Positions 16,948-20,197 of a DNA stretch of 20,197 nucleotides are shown piece after piece (within the stretch, counting starts at the first letter, position 1; the number at the start of each line of letters is the position of its first letter). The position numbers and the translations under genes were made by a program. Below the pieces are notes generated by a model. The model worked only from the letters and a program-made list of their open reading frames with translations. It made no database searches and was not told where the DNA came from. The DNA comes from Apostichopus parvimensis (lineage: Eukaryota > Echinodermata > Holothuroidea > Aspidochirotida > Stichopodidae): positions 1 through 20,197 of the forward strand of contig KN882570.1 of NCBI GenBank assembly GCA_000934455.1, in the 5' to 3' direction.

Positions 16948-19232
16948 GTTAGGAAGTTAAGCTAAGCTGTATAGTTTAACTTTGAGCAGGTTAGGTTTAA
17001 AGTAAGCACTCAAACATGACTGTAAACTCTGTATACTACAACTTATTTACCGATTTTAGTATGTACAAATTCTCTTCAACTGCTCAAAATGACTTTGTAT
17101 CCATTTTAAGATTACAAGCAAATATTCTATTACTAGAATAATCCATGTTTTCCTTGGTTTGTTTCACCTCAACACATATAAGCATCTTTTAGTACTGCTT
17201 ACTATAATTGTGAAATGTTATTTCAGTGGTATTTCACATTGGAACATGTTGACAATTTTTTGGTGCAATTTTTGAACAGTCTACATCACATAAGTAGGCC
17301 AGCTTATGCCAGGGAATATTAGCTGAATTTATTCACCACAGAACAATTTACTCGCATCAGATTTCTTTTTGTTAATCCATCCATTTACTTTTCAATGTCT
17401 TACTGTGGTAGTTCACACTTGCACTTTTTGATAATTTACAGGAATCACGCCTCCATCAGTATCCAAGCGACTGTTTGCACGTAATAGCCCGACTAAATAT
17501 GTAAAGGTATTTAAAAGTATAAATTCTGTAACTAGAAAGAAGTTGCAGAATCAACCTTCATTGGATGTACCATCTCTCTAAATTGACAACAAATGTTGAC
17601 AAACCTTTTCAAAGTCAAACTGCATTGTACATGACATTCGACTATTGAATTCTCATGTAACTAGTGGTTAGTCACCTTTCAAAATTAAATTAAAATGTTA
17701 CAACTCAAAAATGACTTGCCTATACATGGAAAGTGATCATTTGTCCAAGCAAGTTTCCTGGATAATCAAGAAATACAGACAAATGATACACATCATTTTG
17801 AAAATTGATGTGAAAAAGAGTAGACAGTGAACTGTCTCAGAAGCAACAACCAAAATTGCATTCCTATCTCTCAACACAAAACAAAACTTGCAACAGATGA
17901 CATCAATGATGTAATATTACAGATTTCACTTGTGTGCTTGAATAGTATACATGATATGCCCATCAATCATTTCCCAAAATGGTGAGGAAACCAAACATTG
18001 TTTGGCGACAATTTCTTATGAAATTTGCTAAACAGGTACAGTATGCACCACAGCTAACCATATAAATACAGTTGCAAATCCTTCCCAAATAACACCAAAA
18101 TCATTGGTATTTGAAACAAAGGAGAAAAATCCAGTCATTTAACTATTACTTTGCATTTTTACAATTTTTAGAAATGAAAAGTTAATGCATGAGAAATGAA
18201 CTAAAAAAATGTCTTTTAACCAATTCCCCATGCCATGCATTAGTATCATAAAACACTTCTTAGTTACAATCAGGGATGTGCCCAGAAATGTCAGGGTGCC
18301 AGGCAGCTGTTCAATTCAGTATGCTGCATGTCCAAGGGAGGAAGTGTCCCCTAACTACCCTTTAGGGGAAAAAAGCATGTAAGACTGCTTGGATTTCATA
18401 TGGTGTCATCTTTGCTAACTTTTTTAACAAACAAATACTCAAACCCCCCCCCCTCCCCCCAAAAAGAATAATTATTTGCTCAGTGCTGGGCAGAAATAGG
18501 AAAAAGAAATCCTTGTGTCAGGCAGCACCCTGATTAATGAATGGTTGACTAGAGGGCTGAACATTTTGCAGCCTGCTCAGGGCCCCTACAAGAAATTGCG
18601 ACAACAAAATTTCCCAACAATATTACTCCACTTTTGCTTTCTGGTGTAAAGATTACTCTGTTGAACTTAAAACTGATTACCAAATGTTGAAACAATTACT
18701 GTCTTTTATCTATTTCCAGGTCATGCAAGCAAATACAGAGGTAGAGGTCACCATGACAGCAAAGGTGATGTCAATTGGAGAACTGAAAACTGCCAAAACA
18801 GGCACCAAGTACAGAATTATACACATTGCAGACGAGACCGGATCATTGGACCTCAAACTCTGGAACAATGATGCTGAAACAAAATGTGCTCTGTCAGAAG
18901 GAGAAACAATCCTGGCACAAAACCTTAAGATCTCGGTATATCATAATATCCGATCAGTGATTAAAAGCTATAAAACTACAATAACAAAAGTGGATGAAGT
19001 GTGCAATGCAACACTCTCCCCAGAACAAACAAGCACAAGATCTGCTATTGAATGTTCCATTAAGGCAGTGAAAGAATTTTCTTTTTACAATTCCTGCCCT
19101 ACTTGCAACAAGAAAGTCATCTCTCATGATGACAATAAGTGCTTTGGCAAGTGTGACTCCTGTAACAGCTATTATAATAAATCAATGCTTGGTTCTACTT
19201 GTCGCTTGGCATTGCAATCAGAGCATGATTAA
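16863..19232 (+). CDS. RPA70-like single-stranded-DNA-binding protein, three exons
   Basis: Proposed exons: 16863-16947, 17442-17506 and 18720-19232. Splice sites are TCAG/GTTAGG, TTTACAG/GA, AAAG/GTATTT and TTTCCAG/GT. Phases agree at both junctions, giving 220 residues. The N-terminus (MDSNTSPAKGKVKF, later TPPSVSKRLFARNSPTKY) is basic and probably disordered. Residues from about 58 to 140 form an OB-fold-like domain (AKVMSIGELKTAKTGTKYR, IADETGSLDLKLWN). A C4 zinc-finger pattern follows: CPTC, then CFGKCDSC. The OB fold plus this finger resembles the C-terminal DNA-binding half of replication protein A large subunit, and RPA-like genes are known cargo of Helitrons. The open frame begins at 18684, but its first residues are intronic. 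Exon 2 can be read through for 23 further codons, so an extra or alternative exon is possible. No internal stop or frameshift is seen. Confidence 0.65.
17442..17506 (+). CDS. RPA-like gene, proposed exon 2
   Basis: It follows ATAATTTACAG. The first two bases complete a Gly codon, followed by ITPPSVSKRLFARNSPTKYVK. The donor is AAAG/GTATTT. The small size makes this exon less certain than exon 3, but the phase fit on both sides is exact. Confidence 0.5.
17507..18719 (+). other. Predicted second intron of the RPA-like gene
   Basis: About 1.2 kb, AT-rich. It holds a pyrimidine run of ten C, one T and six C at 18444-18460. A weak inverted pair (CAGGGTGC at 18292 and GCACCCTG ending at 18532) could be the ends of a small non-autonomous element, but no matching target duplication is seen. 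The size allows a missed exon. Confidence 0.45.
18720..19232 (+). CDS. RPA-like gene, exon 3 (OB fold and zinc finger)
   Basis: The acceptor is TCTATTTCCAG, preceded by a pyrimidine-rich stretch. The exon encodes the recognisable domain and ends at a TAA after LQSEHD. Confidence 0.8.
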   Translation, partial: VMQANTEVEVTMTAKVMSIGELKTAKTGTKYRIIHIADETGSLDLKLWNNDAETKCALSEGETILAQNLKISVYHNIRSVIKSYKTTITKVDEVCNATLSPEQTSTRSAIECSIKAVKEFSFYNSCPTCNKKVISHDDNKCFGKCDSCNSYYNKSMLGSTCRLALQSEHD

Positions 19233-19374
19233 TCCCTTCTTGCATTTGGGCAAAAGGCCCTTCAAATCTGTGCTGTCAACAACGTCACAGAAGTGAAAGA
19301 CAACATGGAAGAAGTCATGCAAACTATTTGCTCAACCAGATATAGGTTATTTGTTAACAGGAGTTAATTCATTT

Positions 19375-20197
19375 TGTTTACATGTTTTCAGATGATTGAT
19401 TTTTGAAGCAATTTCCAATATCTGTACTATTACTAATTTTTAAAAATCACATCAGAATTTATAGTTAACATACTATATTTGCTTCACATGTTTTGAGATC
19501 AGTGATTTATAAAAAAGAAATCAATCTGTGTACTATGACTAAATTATACAAATCAGATAAGAATTAATAGTTACTAAGCTATTGCACATTCAGTTTACAT
19601 GTTTTGAAACAAGTGACTTAAAAACAATTTCCAATGGGCGTACTATTACTTATTTGAAACTTAACATGATAGTTAATACTTAAGATATTTGGTTGAAATG
19701 TTTTCTGATCATTGATTGATAGCAATTTTCCAATCTTTGTACTATTACTAATTTATGCAAATCACATAAGAATTAATAATTTTAAGCTATTGCACATCCA
19801 GTTAACATGTTTTCAGATGATTGATTTTTTAAGCAATTTCCAATATCTGTACTATTACTAATTTTAAAAAATCACATCAGAATTTATAGTTAACATACTA
19901 TATTTGCTTTACATGTTTTGAAACAACTGACTTCAAAACAACTTCCAATGGGCGTACTATTACTTATTTGAAAATTAACATGATAGTTTATACTTAACAT
20001 ATTTGGTTGATACGTTTCAGATCATTGATTGATAGCGATTGTCCAATCTTTGTACTATTACTAATTTATGCAAATCACATAAGAATTAATAGTTATAAGC
20101 TATTGCACATCCAATTAACTTGTTTTCAGATGATTGATTTTTTAAGCAATTTCCAATAACTGTACTATTACTAATTTTAAATAATCACATCAGAATT
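19375..20197. repeat. ~105-bp satellite with higher-order repeat
   Basis: The phrase GTACTATTACT or a close variant recurs at about 19424, 19529, 19640, 19739, 19849, 19954, 20052 and 20161, spacing 98-111 bp. Neighbouring monomers differ (CCAATATCTGTAC, CAATCTGTGTAC, CCAATGGGCGTAC, CCAATCTTTGTAC types), while the same type recurs nearly identical further on. The first type begins at 19380, 19805 and 20118. So a four-monomer unit of about 425 bp is followed by a unit of about 313 bp that lacks the second monomer. The array runs off the window end. No open frame is conserved in it. Confidence 0.85.

Noticed and set aside
18271-18532. Small non-autonomous DNA transposon with ends CAGGG...
   Set aside because: Only about 8 bp of inverted match (CAGGGTGC) and no matching 8-bp duplication outside it. 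Kept only as a remark on the intron.
18684-18719. Start of the RPA-like frame at the ATG at 18684
   Set aside because: These twelve codons include the polypyrimidine tract and the acceptor TTTCCAG. Phase-compatible upstream exons give a better N-terminus.

Overview
The window looks like a piece of an animal (metazoan) nuclear genome, probably an invertebrate. It is AT-rich and has spliceosomal introns with GT/AG borders. It is filled with decayed eukaryotic transposable elements: a CR1/L2-like LINE, a BED-family hAT transposon, and a Helentron-type Helitron with OTU, Rep, helicase and endonuclease parts. I see no bacterial operons, no rRNA and no intact canonical tRNA. I recognise no unambiguous single-copy host gene; the RPA-like gene near the right end is the only candidate.

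Layout. 1-1170: no recognisable gene. 1172-3877: ORF2 of a LINE in at least five frame segments. Its middle is replaced by an unrelated GC-rich block (about 2628-3480) that carries an open frame on the opposite strand. 3878-4690: AT-rich, nothing recognised. 4692-9775: a 36-bp minisatellite cut in two by a 4625-bp hAT element (4931-9555). That element has matching ends (CAGAGTTG), a perfect 8-bp target duplication (CAGTAACG), AAGTC-type subterminal repeats at both ends, and a minus-strand transposase gene whose last two exons join in phase. Removing the element restores an exact 36-bp unit. 10018-16363: a Helentron coding region with all its expected parts in order but broken by frameshifts, stops and deletions. 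The parts are an OTU protease, a lysine-rich 20-residue repeat, a zinc finger with a Helitron N-terminal domain, an HUH Rep, a Pif1-like helicase without Walker A, and an AP-type endonuclease. 16863-19232: a three-exon gene for a small RPA-like protein (OB fold plus C4 zinc finger) whose modelled exons are uninterrupted. About 19375 to the window end: a roughly 105-bp satellite with higher-order organisation.

How the parts relate. Known Helentrons encode a Rep/helicase/endonuclease protein with accessory OTU and RPA-like proteins, so 10018-19232 could be one element. The 36-bp minisatellite directly upstream could be its subterminal repeat; I infer this and have not found termini. The hAT inserted after the minisatellite had formed. 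The LINE, hAT and Helentron are all damaged. The RPA-like frame is intact, which raises the possibility that it is younger, selected or co-opted.
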